From Aquatica leii (Eukaryota; Arthropoda; Insecta; Coleoptera; Lampyridae), in assembly GCA_035610365.1 (NCBI GenBank), contig CM069432.1, positions 186,047,027 to 186,111,026 on the forward strand: a stretch of 64,000 nt of DNA, written 5' to 3'. A program made the position numbers and the translations under genes. The notes beneath the pieces are model-generated. The model had not been told where the DNA came from. It saw nothing but the letters and a program-made list of their open reading frames with translations, and did not search any database. This document shows positions 47,150 to 58,201 of this stretch, piece by piece; the first letter of the stretch is position 1; each line of letters starts with the position of its first letter.

Positions 47150-48190
47150 TAAAATTATTTAAATTACGAGTCCACTAATAACAAATTCGTTTACATATGT
47201 TTCGAGCTTTAAAATAATGATGCTCATCTTCAGAAAATCTACAAAAATGTTTACAACTTTTTAAATACAAAAATGTCATCAACATATCTTTTCCAAAATT
47301 TTATTTTTTGTAAGAAAATTTGGTGTTCAGAAATATATTTACTTTCTAAATTGTTTAAGAAGATTTCAGTAAAAATAAGTGATAAATTTGATAATCAATT
47401 TTTTAAACAAAATCTAGGTCTTTCAATGGGTTCTCCTTTATCACTTTTCTCAATTTTTGTAAGAAATTAAGTAAAGGTAACGATTTCAAGATTTCTTTTT
47501 CTAATGAAGTATTTATTTAATTTATAAGCTACTTAAAAAGGTAGTAAAAATAAAGCTATTTAAGCTGTATAGTTGTTTCTGAAAGGTGGTTTACAGTTCC
47601 TTTAGAGCTTCCTTAAAGCTTTGCTAGTACCACAAAGAGCTGTATAAGCCCGATTTTAATGCATTAAAGGAGCTACCTAACAGCAACATAACTGAGGAAT
47701 TTTTAGCTACTTAAACGCTTCATGGAGGTTTTAGTTTTTTCACAAACCACTTAAAAGTGTTTTAAAGAGTAACTTTAAAAGCTAAAGTAGTTATAAAAAA
47801 GCCGGTTTTAGCTGCAATTTGCTCACTGGGAAATTCTTCAATTACTACAGTTCATTTATATTAAAATATCAAATCATTTTTTGTTGAACTAGCAAACCAA
47901 TTTCAATTACGATTTTAAACTTAAATTTTTTTATATTTGTTTCTAAATTGCACCATCTTCTTTTTTTAAAATAATTAACATTTAACATTTTGTAAAACTT
48001 ACATTTTTTAATTATCTAGTTACAAATTTTTAGATTTGAGATTGTTCGAAAAAATGTAAGTTAAAAAACTTTTTGTAATCTTAACTTTTTATAAGTTTTA
48101 TAATTTATTATTGGTGGACTGGTAATTTGAATAATTTTAAAAATTGACGAATAATAACAATAAATCCTCATAACAATTTTCTTTTAATTT
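47150..48190. mobile_element. Rearranged Penelope-like fragment in the left THAP element
   Basis: 47273-47470 on the plus strand encodes KQNLGLSMGSPLS, an RT motif of Penelope-like elements. The minus strand just to its left (about 47300-47250) encodes FWKRYVDDIFVFKK, the catalytic YVDD motif. The two halves of one RT therefore point away from each other. Tail words such as ATGATGCTCATCTTCAG near 47218 belong to the element's inverted terminal part. An AGCTACTTAA-type MITE (about 47530-47830) is inserted in it. Confidence 0.7.
47530..47832. repeat. AGCTAC/TTAAG short-motif-array MITE (left THAP copy)
   Basis: Many AGCTACTTAA, AGCTATTTAAG and GAGCTACC words in both orientations, ending TTTGCTCACTGGG. 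The same sequence in reverse lies at 56788-57095, and another member starts CCCAGTGAGCAAA at 49376. Confidence 0.65.
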
Positions 48191-48617
48191 AATTTCCATT
48201 GTTTTAGTTATTTCTATGTTTTCGATTTATATTTTACAAAAATAAATAAATATTTGAATATACATATTTTTTTGTTTTCTTAAATATAAAGCATGATATT
48301 GTTTAAGTTTATTTGACATTGAGTTGTGTCATAACAATACAAGCTATTGTTTATGATATTAACCTGTTTTGAACAGGTAAACGGTAAAGTAAACACAAAT
48401 ATAACAAAAGGTTCTAACTGGTACTTCATAAGAAATAAGTAAGTTCGCAAAATAGAAACCACGATTTTGCAGATGGCAGCAGGTCTTAGTCTATTAGTTT
48501 ATGAAAAGAGGGGGTACAGACGGGTAAAAAAAAAGAGAAACAAGAGAGATAGAACTACAGTACGATTTTTAACACACTAGTTGCGCCTCTTCTCAAATTA
48601 TTACTCAATGTTCATAG

Positions 48618-49373
48618 TTATGAATAGTGTGCGGATTTCTCGTATTGTATTACTGTTTCCATAAGAATTAGTTAGGTAGTTAAAAATACGTCTAGCAATA
48701 AATTTATTTTCACCACATTCCTCTGATGAAACGTAAATGCGAAACGTATAAAAATTTTTAATGAATTTTCAAAACTGACGTGTATACAAAATCTATTTTT
48801 AAAAACGATTTAAACAATTTTAAACTGCTTATAATCGATCATCTCTTGTGATTTAATCAATAATAGAAATGTCAAAAAGATCAATCAATAATTCTACAAA
48901 AGAAGTATCAATTTATCAATTCTTTAATTTAGAAAAATGTAAATTCTGACTACATAAAAATACCAAAATAAGTTTTTTGTATTAACTTTTTTATCGACTC
49001 TACATGACGATTGCCATCTCTTATGTAGTAGTATTGTTTCAGGCGTCATTTACAAAAATCCGGAAGAAGTATAAAAAACTCGCTAAGAAGAGCCAAAGAA
49101 CGCCGGGATCGAGAAGATAAAAAAACGAAATAATCACTAAATTTATTTTAATTGAATATAATTAGGATTATTATTTAAAAATATAGTTTTATGTAATGAT
49201 AATTTGTATTTTATTTGATTAAGTTATTTTTATTTATTACCTCAAGTCGCAGAGGAGTACGTTAAGTCTCCTTACTGAATAAAAAAAAACAATAGAAAAA
49301 ACTACAAAGTAGGTGTGCTTTAACTGGAAATGGTACTTTTTTTGATAAAAATATAATATAAATATATAAGTAC
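48618..49373. other. Intergenic DNA, possible Penelope tail
   Basis: Near 48718-48760 the words CCTCTGATGAAACGTAAATGCGAAACGT resemble Penelope-type 3' tails. Near 49040-49130 there is an acceptor-like TTTCAG followed by a Lys/Arg-rich short frame of unknown meaning. Confidence 0.3.
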
Positions 49374-49640
49374 CCAGTGAGCAAAACGCTACTTTATTGT
49401 GGAACTTTAGGCTACTCAATGGCTGTTAGGAAGTGATATTGGCTTAAGTAGCTAATTGGCAACTTAAGAAACTTTTTTACAGCTTAAGTACTATTATAAA
49501 ATTGCTCAGCTACTTAAGAACCACTTATAAAGTTTTTTACCACCCTTAAACAGCTACTTCATTGACAGCTTCTCAAGAGCATTCAACAATGCTTCTTTAT
49601 TAGTATTATTTTTTCTTGAAGTTGACTTTGTTACTTTAAA
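49374..49640. repeat. AGCTAC/TTAAG short-motif-array MITE, third copy
   Basis: Begins CCCAGTGAGCAAA and holds repeated CTACTTAAG, GCTTAAGTA and AGCTACTT words in both orientations up to about 49640. The opposite terminus is not recognisable. Same family as 47530-47832 and 56788-57095. Confidence 0.6.
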
Positions 49641-50740
49641 GTAGCTGTTGTTTTTTTATTAATCATTTATTGTCATTCATATTTACAAAAACAGCTGTTA
49701 CATTGTTTTCATTAGCTTTAACCTTTTATTTTTTTTTGTAGGATTTTGTGATTTTAGACGTGTTTTTAGTGAGGTTTTTATTTGCCAACACAAAATCAAT
49801 GACCAATGTTGAATCCTTATTGACAATAAATTGTACTGTGACTTCATAAAAAAGATTCATTTGTAATAGATGGTCTACCGTTACACAGTCAAGAAGATAT
49901 TTGAGAAATTTTTCCAAAGAAAAGAAGGAGAAGGTCAAATATTTTATTAATTCAGTTGTTCGTGTCTTGTCGATTTTCAGTATTATGTAAGACATATAAG
50001 TACAATTAGTTTTCACATAATCAAACGTTCAATGGTTATTTATTTAATCACTTAGTATAAGTACATGCACTGTTTGAAAACTAATTGTACTGCGTACTAC
50101 TTCAATTTTTCTTTCGTATCCTTTCTTTCGTGCAAAACATCTCCAATATGCTTACGAATAACACCCCTTGTAAATCCTATATTTTGAGATGGTATCCAGC
50201 TTAGATAGGTAACAACTTCTAATACTACTGGTTTATCTTAATAATATATTTTGGTTTTGTGAAACTTTCTTTTTAAATTACAGTGTAGTCTCTGTGCTGA
50301 TGTGAGAGTTCATTTTTATGCACAAATATGTGTCGAAACAGAAATAGAATAAAATGATACTTGATCCTTATTTAACTACCATACCTAAAATTTAAATGTA
50401 ACGGAAACAACATACATTTATTGAAGCACATACCAATTAAACCACACTTAATCCTTGTTTTGTATTATTACCTTATAAATATGAGCAAACAATCCACACA
50501 CACACACAAAAATAAATATTTAAAAAAATGGAAAATTAGTGATAAAACTTAATATGCATTTCTTAACCTCAACAATGTTTGCAAAAATTTATCAATTATA
50601 CCAAATTACAGCAAGTTTCTTATAAACAGTACTGGTTAAAACATAAATAACTAATTTCAAATTTAAAATTTAAAACGCCCATATTTTTCGTATTGTAAAA
50701 TCAGATTATCTAATATTAAACAGTCCGTGAACGTAACATG
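49641..50740. other. Intergenic DNA, nothing recognised
   Basis: A minus-strand 96-codon frame (49726-50016) has no recognisable motif. A short CACACACACACA run lies near 50497. Confidence 0.45.
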
Positions 50741-50747
50741 TATGTAG

Positions 50748-50823
50748 TAGGATAGCTCAGTTGGAATATCTAATGATGACAAATCCATCAGGTAGGAGAT
50801 CGCGGGTTCAAATCTGACTAGGG
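50748..50823 (+). repeat. tRNA-like sequence (SINE head or tRNA pseudogene)
   Basis: Contains an A-box-like TAGCTCAGTTGG (50753-50764) and a B-box-like GGGTTCAAATC (50804-50814) at tRNA spacing. A 5-bp stem, TGATG/CATCA, encloses a 7-base loop where the anticodon arm should be. Position 33 of that loop is not T, and the T-stem and acceptor stem pair poorly, so it is not a functional tRNA. It may be the promoter part of a tRNA-derived SINE. It lies about 130 bp before the primer-binding site of Gypsy D. Confidence 0.55.
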
Positions 50824-51615
50824 AAAAAAGTAAAATTTGCGTTTTTAAAATATATATAACAAAAATACACCTAAAAATACACCTGTAAAAACACGTAGTT
50901 TTAGTGACTATAATAAAATATTGCTCTTCTTTAAGTTATTTAACGATACTATAACATCAGAAGTGGGATTCGCTCGCGTTTGCCCTCGAGTAGAATTTTT
51001 GCACTAGTTTTATAAAGCAAAAGTTAAAAGTTAAATTAAAGATGTGTTGGGTAACAATATGGCGAAACCACCGTTTAATGTTAATGATGTAAATTGCGCA
51101 GAATCCGGAGCTGTGCCATCGCCTACAGCTACTGTAAGCTCGGAGCCGCCGCCATGGCTTGCAACCTTTTTGACAGCCGTAGCAAATGTTCATAAAAATG
51201 TTTCTGCTGTGGCGTTTCCTGAAAATGTTCATACTCAATTTGCGTTGCCGTCACTGGATCCGTTGGTAGATGATGTAAATCAGTGGATCGAAGGGGTAGA
51301 GGATGTCGGTACTCAACTGGGTTGGGACGACCGAAAACTTTTTGTTCACGGTTCTGGTTATTTAACAGGTTCTGCTAAACGCTGGTACAACACTTAAAGA
51401 CCACCAACTGCAAAACGTATTTGATCTGAGTTTAAAATTGCAATCACAACAGCTTTTCCGGGTCGACGAAATTCCGGAGAACTGTTAAAAGAAGCTGTCT
51501 TATATACTTCTGGATCGGAAGCTACGTACGATGAATACGCTCGCCAAAAGATTGCTAAGTTAACAAGAATCGACCGATCGTGGATTTGGTCAGATCATGT
51601 TATAATCATAACATT

Positions 51616-53987
51616 CCAGGTAGCACATTACGTCGATTTCACGTGACTTTTTGGTGACCAATTACGTTGACTTCACCACAAAAACGACGTAAAGGAGACG
51701 TCCTATGACGTGAATTTGTCACAGTCGAATTGACGTAATTAAGTCACGTCACTTCACGCACGGAGAGAAATATTATGCTGAATTTAATCATTACAATTTC
51801 ATATTTAAAGCATTTGCTTTTTTTCTAAAATTGATTCACATTCAAATAAAATTAAACCTACATGTTCTAAAACTTAAATTAAATTTCTTATTGCAATTCA
51901 AACATGTTTTATTAAATCATTCATAATTATAATGATACAAGTAAAAAGTTTTTGTTAAAATTAATACTACAAATTGATCAAATTGAACTAATTATTATAA
52001 GAAATCATATCAGCGATTAAAGTACGTAATAAATTACTACCAAACCACAAGTAAGCATTTCAAGTAAGCATTTATGTTATCACTATTTGTTCCACGCTGG
52101 TCTAAAATAAGGTAACAGCAATTTACTTTACGTTAAGGTTTGCAATATGTGCTAAACTAATTTTTGCTAAAGCTGTGGCAAAGATAAATTAACGTGTACC
52201 GTGACTCCGACAGTTTTTTGTTTGGAACTATACGACATGGATCCATCATTTTATAACAAGTTGCTTGCAGCATATAATCGATAACTCACTACATCAATTA
52301 GTGAATGATTGGAAACTATCAGAAACTTACAAGTAAGTATTGACTCTAATTTTGAATATTGTTCACTGGTTAGAATTATGTCGCAAAGCTTGCACATTTT
52401 TTGGCATGCATATGACTTAGTTTTTTGCAATGAAATGAAATTATCGTGCATTTGCTTTTCTTTTAGAACAAGAAATTGATGTTACATCCCTTGTGTGCCT
52501 AACGGAAAATGATTTGGACATATTTAAGGAAGGTGAATTTGGGTTGATTGTAAAGTTTAGTAGTTGGAGAACCCTTTGACAGAAAAAATAACTTTCCAAA
52601 AGTTACAAGAAGATTATTTAACTCGGATGGTGTAGATTCGACTAATATTCTAAGTGTAACATACTATTAATGCTGAAGCGTGTACATATTGGTGTCAAGG
52701 ACAGTATTATTTGGATCGGTAATATTACCAATAATTATAAATTTTAATGTAATCTAGGATTAAACCATAAACTGTAGTGATAATAAAATATAACACGTTT
52801 ATTTTGAATTTAGCAAATAAATACGTTTAAACTATGTGTATATTTACTGAAATTATTCATACCCTGAAGCTGCACAAAAGCAAACATTATGACACTGCGT
52901 GCTTAAATTAATACGAAGTGTTATTACTATTAAACCTATTTATGATAAAACGCAACAATCAACAGAGATAAGAAAAAGCAGTACTTGTCATAACTATGGT
53001 TCTTCTCTACGATCACATTAAGCAACTTTTGAATGATAAAAGAAAACGATGTTTTCTTAAATTGATATATTATAAAATCTATACAATTTTTTTTCAAAAT
53101 ATTTGTTGTAGTAAAATGAAAGCTTTATTTAAGCGTACATCAGCTTGACTCAAAACCAACAGCCTATTTGCATGAAATATAGCTGTTTTTGCTTTATTAC
53201 AGTAAACTTTTCTCTCCGTGCGTCTTCTTTTGGCGTCCTACAGACGTCGAATTACTTATTTATTTGTACCAGGGGGAAGGGAGGTAATTAGCATTATATA
53301 TGCTAAAAATAACTAAATGAATACCATAGTATCTCTTTATTACAAATTAACATTTATCTCTAAAATAGACAAAATGAAAATAAAAAACGTAAAAAATTCT
53401 GTGTCGCATTTACATATAAAGTAACAAGTAACAAAAAAAACTATTCTGAGGTATGAAACAATGGTACTGCCACCTACTCACTATCGTTAAAAGGCATAAG
53501 ATAACATTTTCCTTGAAAACTGTCAAGCATCACCATCAGCACATTGAGGTTCTGTTGAGGTTAGAATACGCAGATACGTTTAAATGCGCAGTGGGTATAA
53601 TTAGAAAAGCGGGTAATTTAAATTAGAAATTTCAAAATAAAAGGTGGTAAAATCCAAGTAAAAGCTAATTTATGATAAATTATCTGTTTGGTTTATTAAT
53701 TATTACACGGACTTTTCTTACACTATTTATTTGAACGTGTCGGTCTGTTGAATAAATCAGATTTGTCCTCTACAAATTCATAATGTTTTTATGTTATATT
53801 TTTGAGATAAAAAATGAAAAAATTAAGACGTAGAATATATGTGTACCCAACGTACTTTAATCACGTCGTTACCAAGTGATCCACCACACGTAATATCACG
53901 TCTATAATTGGTCGTTGGACGTGGTTGACGAAGAAACACTATATATCTACGTGATAACCACGTAATTTGACGTACTGTGCTACCTGG
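51616..53987. mobile_element. DNA element with CCAGGTAGCAC ends, ACGTC arrays and a SAM relic
   Basis: The ends CCAGGTAGCACATTACGTC and (reverse complement of the right end) CCAGGTAGCACAGTACGTC are inverted repeats. Just inside each end, ACGTC/GACGT/CACGTG words recur many times in both orientations over about 150 bp (51630-51770 and 53825-53985). It interrupts gag of Gypsy D. A clear TSD was not found. The middle holds broken exons resembling a SAM domain (52250-52550) and otherwise AT-rich DNA. I do not recognise the superfamily. Confidence 0.75.
52237..52550 (+). pseudogene. SAM-domain-like two-exon relic
   Basis: The first part, after a frame change from the ATG at 52237, reads IIDNSLHQLVNDWKLSETY and stops at a GTAAGT donor near 52331. 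After a TTTTAG acceptor, 52467 onwards reads QEIDVTSLVCLTENDLDIFKEGEFGLIVKF. Together this follows the SAM pattern: a WxL start, EIDVTSLxxLTENDL in the middle, and a G-x-x-K-F end. SAM domains mediate protein-protein polymerisation. As seen it has a frameshift and an imperfect splice phase, so it is probably dead. It may be the N terminus of the element's transposase. Confidence 0.5.
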
Positions 53988-54413
53988 GATGAGTGTGTAT
54001 GCGATGGTATTGCAGATCATACCGTGAAAACAGCTGTAATGAATAGTCGTTGTACAAAAATTGAGCAATTAATAGATTTATTAGGCGGTTTTCGCAAAAC
54101 GCGGAATTCGGAAGGCAATATTTCTATGCGTACAGCCAGTAATGTGAATGATTTACGCCGTGTTCCGAATAATCGCAAATCGTGCTTTAAGTGTGGGTCT
54201 TTTGAACATTTACAAGCTAGTTGTCCCCGTAAAATTGTTTATAATAATACTAGGGAGTTAACCAACCCTGCAAAAAGAGCTAGGAACGATATGTTTTGTA
54301 CCTTCTGTAAGAAAACAAACCACAACATTGACAAATGTTTTGCCCATCAAAGACTTGAACAGTGCAACTGAAACGTAAATCTTTGTTCAGCAAAATTTGG
54401 AAACCGCGATGGC

Positions 54414-55929
54414 GTGATAGTGGGTGTAATAAAAGGTATCGCGGTAAATGTTTTAATAGACACGGATGTGACGTTGGAAATACTTTTTCGAGTCGTTTCA
54501 AACGAAGCTTTGCACGTGCCGGTGGTCCTTAAAACTGATGTTTTAAATCGCCCTGGAATTGTTTATGAACGAAAGTTGGGGGTTGTACGATTAAGAGATG
54601 AAAATAACATGAGCCGCATAAACGTGATCTCAGAGCTTACGTCTAATCCACTAATTCTAGTAACTGAACTTACGGGTCGCGATCGTGAAGTGTTGTTGAA
54701 AATGTTAGATAACTTTTCAGATATTATTACAAAAGGAAACGCGGTTAGTTCAGTCAACACGGGTGTTTTAAAAATACGTTTAAAAAATGACGAAATTGTT
54801 CGTTATCAGCCATATCGTCTTTCGTTCGCTGAACGCGAAATTGTAAAATCGATTGTTTCGGACAAAAAATGGTATAATACGCGAATCATCATCTGCCTAT
54901 GCCAGCCCTATCTTACTCGTTAAAAAGAAAGATTGCTCAAATCGCGCATGGTTGTGGACTATCGCGCATTAAATAAAATAAGAATAAAAGATCGCTATCT
55001 ATTACCACGGATCGAAGATCAAATTGATCGACTCGGACAAGAAAAATATTTTACAAGTTTAGACATGACTTCAGAGTTTCACGAGATACCTATTGATTTT
55101 GAGTCAATCGAAAAGACTGCTTTTGTTACTCCCGATGGCTAATACAAATATGTAAAAATGCGGTATGGTCTTTACTACGGGCCCCCTGTATATCAACGTG
55201 CCATTAATAAGGCTTTGGCACCTTTTGTTAATGACGGAAGAGTTCTTGTATATACTGATGATGTTTTAATCCCATCAGCCGATGTAAAGAGCTGAATTAA
55301 ATTATGAAATGAAGTCTTGATTCAGCTTCGAAAGGCAGGTTTTTCCATTAACATTAAAAAGTGCAAATTTTTGATGCTTAGCATTGAATACTTGGGACGG
55401 TGTTATCTCAAAAAATGGCGTGCAACCTAGTCCTTCCAAAGTCATAGCCCTGCGAGATGCTCCTGTACCAAGAAATGCAAAAGAAGTGCGACAATTTCTT
55501 GGCCTTGCCGGATATTTTCGACGTTTTATACATGATTACGCAAGAAGAGTTTCTTGTATTACTAAATTAACACGTCAAAATGAACCTTTCGAATGGGGAA
55601 AAGAACAAGAAAGTGTGCGTAAACAAATCGTTAGTATTTTAACTTCTTCACCAGTGTTACGAATATTTGACCCGACCTTGGAAACTGAGCTGCATTCTGA
55701 CGCGTCTGCAGTTGGTTATGGTGCTATCCTATTTCAAAAACAAGATAAAATTCTTTACGTAGTCGCTTACTACAGTCGCGCTACCCAAGGATCCGAACGA
55801 AATTACCATTCGTATCAATCAGAAACGCAAGCTGCTTACAACGCGTTAAAACATTTTCGGCATTATTTGATTGGTGTTAATTTTAAAATAGTGACAGACT
55901 GCAACGCGCTTCGTGCTACCATTGAGTAA
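54414..55929 (+). pseudogene. Gypsy D protease, RT and RNase H (broken)
   Basis: 54414-54923: degenerate protease (VLIDTDVTLEILF, where Gly of DTG is lost) and the RT entry region (NTGVLKIRLKNDEIVRYQPYRL). 54933-55380: RT with MVVDYRALNKIRIKDRYLLPRI, FTSLDMTSEFHEI, KTAFVTPDG then a stop, and the catalytic VYTDDVLI. 55384-55919: RT thumb/connection and RNase H with ELHSDASAVGYGAILFQK and SETQAAYNALKHFRHYL. RNase H is cut at 55919 by the THAP element and continues at 59998. At least four stops or frameshifts. Confidence 0.85.
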
Positions 55930-56339
55930 TAATTTAAGAAGAGGCGCAAATAGTGTTAAAAATCGTACTGTAGTTTTATCTCTCTTGTTTTTCTTTTTTT
56001 TACCCGTCTGTACCCCCTCTTTTCATAAACTAATAGACTAAGACCTGCTGCCATCTGCAAAATCGTGGTTTTTATTTTGCGAACTTACTTATTTGTTATG
56101 AAGTACGAGTTAGAACCTTTTCTTATATTTGTGTTTACTTTACCGCTTACCTGTTCAAAACAGGTTAATATCATAAACAATAGCTTGTATTGTTACGACA
56201 CAAGTCAATGTCAAATAAACTTAAACAATATCATGCTTTATATTTAAGAAAACAAAAAAATATGTATATTCAAATATTTATTTATTGTTGTAAAATATAA
56301 ATCGAAAACATAGAAATAACTAAAACAATGCAAATTAAA

Positions 56340-57500
56340 TTTAAAAAAAATTGTTATGGGGATTATTGTTATTATTCGTCAATTTTTAAAATTATTCAAA
56401 TTACCAGTCCACCAATAATAAATTCGTCAACTTTCAAAATGTATATACTATTTTACATATGCTTCGAGCTTTAAAATACTGAAGCTCATCTTCAAAAAAG
56501 TAAAAATATTTACAACTTATAAAAAGTTAAAATTACAAAAAGTTTTTTAACTTACATTTTTTCGAACAATCTCAAATCTGAAAATTTGTAACTAGATAAT
56601 GAAAAAATGTAAGTTTTACAAAATGTTAAATATTAATTATTTTAAAAAAGGAAGATGCACGGTGCAATTTAGAAACAAATCTAAAAAAAATTAAGTTTAA
56701 AATCCTAATTGAACTTGGTTTGCTCGTTCAACAAAAAATTTGTATTTGATATTTTAATATAAATGAACTCTAGTAATTCAAGAATTTCTCAGTGAGCAAA
56801 TTGCAGCTAAAACCGACTTTTTTATAACTACTTTAGCTTTTAAAGTTACTCTTTAGAACACTTTTAAGTGGCTTGTGAAAAAACTGAAGCCTCCATGAAG
56901 CGTTTAAGTAGCTAAAAATTCCGCAGTTATGTTGCTGTTAGGTAGCTCCTTTAATGCATTACAATCGGGCTTATACAGCTCTTTGTGGTACTAGCAAAGC
57001 TTTAAAGAAGTTCTAAAGGAACCGTAAACCGCACCTTTCAGAAACAACTATACAGCTTAAATAGCTTTATTTTTACTACCTTTAAGTAGCTTAAAAATTA
57101 AATAAATATTTCATTAGAAAAAGAAATCTTGAAATCGTTACCTTTACTTAATTTCTTAAAAAAATTGAGAAAAGTGATAAAGGAGAACCCATTGAAAGAC
57201 CTAGATTTTATTTAAAAAATTGATTATCAAATTTATCACTTATTTTTACTGAAATCTTCTGAAACAATTTAGAAAGTGAATATATTTCTGAACACCAAAT
57301 TTTCTTACAAAAAATAATATTATGGAGAAGATATGTTGATGACATTTTTTGTATTTAAAAAAGTTGTAAATATTTTTTGTAGACTTTTCTGAAGATGAGC
57401 ATCATTATTTTAAAGCTCGAAATATATGTAAACGAATTTGTTATTAGTGGACAGGTCATTTAAATAATTTTAAATTAAAATTAATGTTAAATTTCTAAAA
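56340..57500. mobile_element. Rearranged Penelope-like fragment in the right THAP element
   Basis: The plus strand near 57322-57360 encodes RRYVDDIFCIFKK (catalytic motif). The minus strand near 57210-57165 encodes the GLSMGSPLS motif, so the RT halves are divergent exactly as in the left copy. Inverted tail copies lie at 56440-56520 (TTCGAGCTTTAAAATACTGAAG) and 57375-57425 (GAAGATGAGCATCATTATTTTA), resembling the inverted ends of the Penelope-like insert at 34246. Confidence 0.7.
56788..57095. repeat. AGCTAC/TTAAG short-motif-array MITE (right THAP copy)
   Basis: Inverse of 47530-47832. It starts CAGTGAGCAAATTGCAGCT and carries the same field of AGCTAC, TTTAAGTAGCT and GCTTTAAAG words. It lies within the Penelope fragment. 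Confidence 0.65.
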
Positions 57501-57747
57501 GAATAATTGACCAATTCATCCTTTAAAAGGATTTTTGACGGAGAATCCATTTGTTTCACTATGTTGCGTAGTTTAGTCAAAACTTAACGGGTTGACGTAT
57601 TTGAGAACACACTGTGGTCGTTCTAGTATCTTCAAAATATTATAGGACGTATCTTCAACTATAAAACATATATTAAAAAAAAATACTTATTATTGCTTGT
57701 CTACTTATACCTTCGTTTAGTGAACTGGAGTTGTAGAAAGAATAAAT

Positions 57748-57863
57748 TTATTTGTCTTCACGATCGTCATCAATAAATAACAATCGACGTTTTCTTCCAA
57801 ATGTTTGAGAAACTACTACATTTGAGTATCTTAGGTTGATGTTCATATCAACAATTACAGCTT
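57748..57863 (-). pseudogene. Downstream exon of the THAP-element gene, right copy
   Basis: Same exon as 46761-46876: acceptor TTTTACAG, a frame ending in DDDREDK and TAA. It differs from the left copy at two residues (Y to F, E to K). The next conserved block (EDTSYNILKI then RPQCVLKYV) lies at about 57663-57578 on the minus strand. Confidence 0.5.
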
Positions 57864-58201
57864 CTGTAAAAAATTATACTAAATAAGCCCAAAAAGTAAA
57901 AAAAAATCAAGTTGTTAGTATTTTAAGAATAAAGTTTTGAAAATGCAATTAGTATTAGTATTTTCAAAATTTTTGCGATTTTTTTTTAAATAATTGTAAA
58001 AATATTTTATGTATTGTTGGATTTGTATTAAAGTGCTTTCAGCATGCTAAAATAAACATAAAAGAATTTTGTTTATAATTTTTTTATTTTTTAAAAACTA
58101 AGTATTTATTAGACAAGGTGCTAAAGAAATGCGGCCCTAACATTTACAAAAACGATATTTTTATTCGACATATGCCAACATCAACAAAAAAACATTTAAA
58201 G

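Larger units (their letters stand above)
44698..48610 (+). mobile_element. THAP-domain DNA element, left copy (3.91 kb)
   Basis: TIRs start CATTGAATAATAAATGTAAG and (reverse complement) CATTGAGTAATAATTTGAG. The 7-bp TSD TTCATAG lies at 44691-44697 and 48611-48617. It is the inverse of the element at 55920-59990 over its whole length, apart from small indels and a gap of about 100 bp near 48100. It carries an N-terminal THAP-like exon on the plus strand, suggesting P-superfamily ancestry. Nested inside are a hAT-like insert (45366-46438), a rearranged Penelope fragment, and a motif-array MITE. It is non-autonomous as seen. Confidence 0.88.
51059..54371 (+). pseudogene. Gypsy D gag, split by a DNA element
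   Basis: The ATG at 51059 (or 51044) opens a Gag frame (FALPSLDPLVDDVNQWIEGVE, LTGSAKRWYNT) stopped at 51395, with broken continuation (TTAFPGRRNSGELL, TYDEYARQKI) to 51615. After the insertion the frame resumes at about 53988 with CVCDGIADHTVKTAVM. It then reaches two zinc knuckles, CFKCGSFEHLQASC and CTFCKKTNHNIDKC, which bind RNA in the nucleocapsid, ending at 54371. The continuity of the Gag pattern across 51615/53988 shows the intervening 2.4 kb is an insertion. Confidence 0.8.

Noticed and set aside
48280..48462. 60-codon minus-strand frame, also open in the other copy at 56065-56247
   Set aside because: It is conserved because the elements are recent copies. Residue changes are frequent and it has no motif or splice context, so it was not called as a gene.
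49040..49130. Lys/Arg-rich terminal exon after a TTTCAG
   Set aside because: Two frames look equally plausible and there is no upstream donor or conserved motif.
50748..50823. A functional tRNA gene
   Set aside because: Acceptor and T stems pair poorly and the base before the putative anticodon is not T. It is kept only as a tRNA-like repeat.
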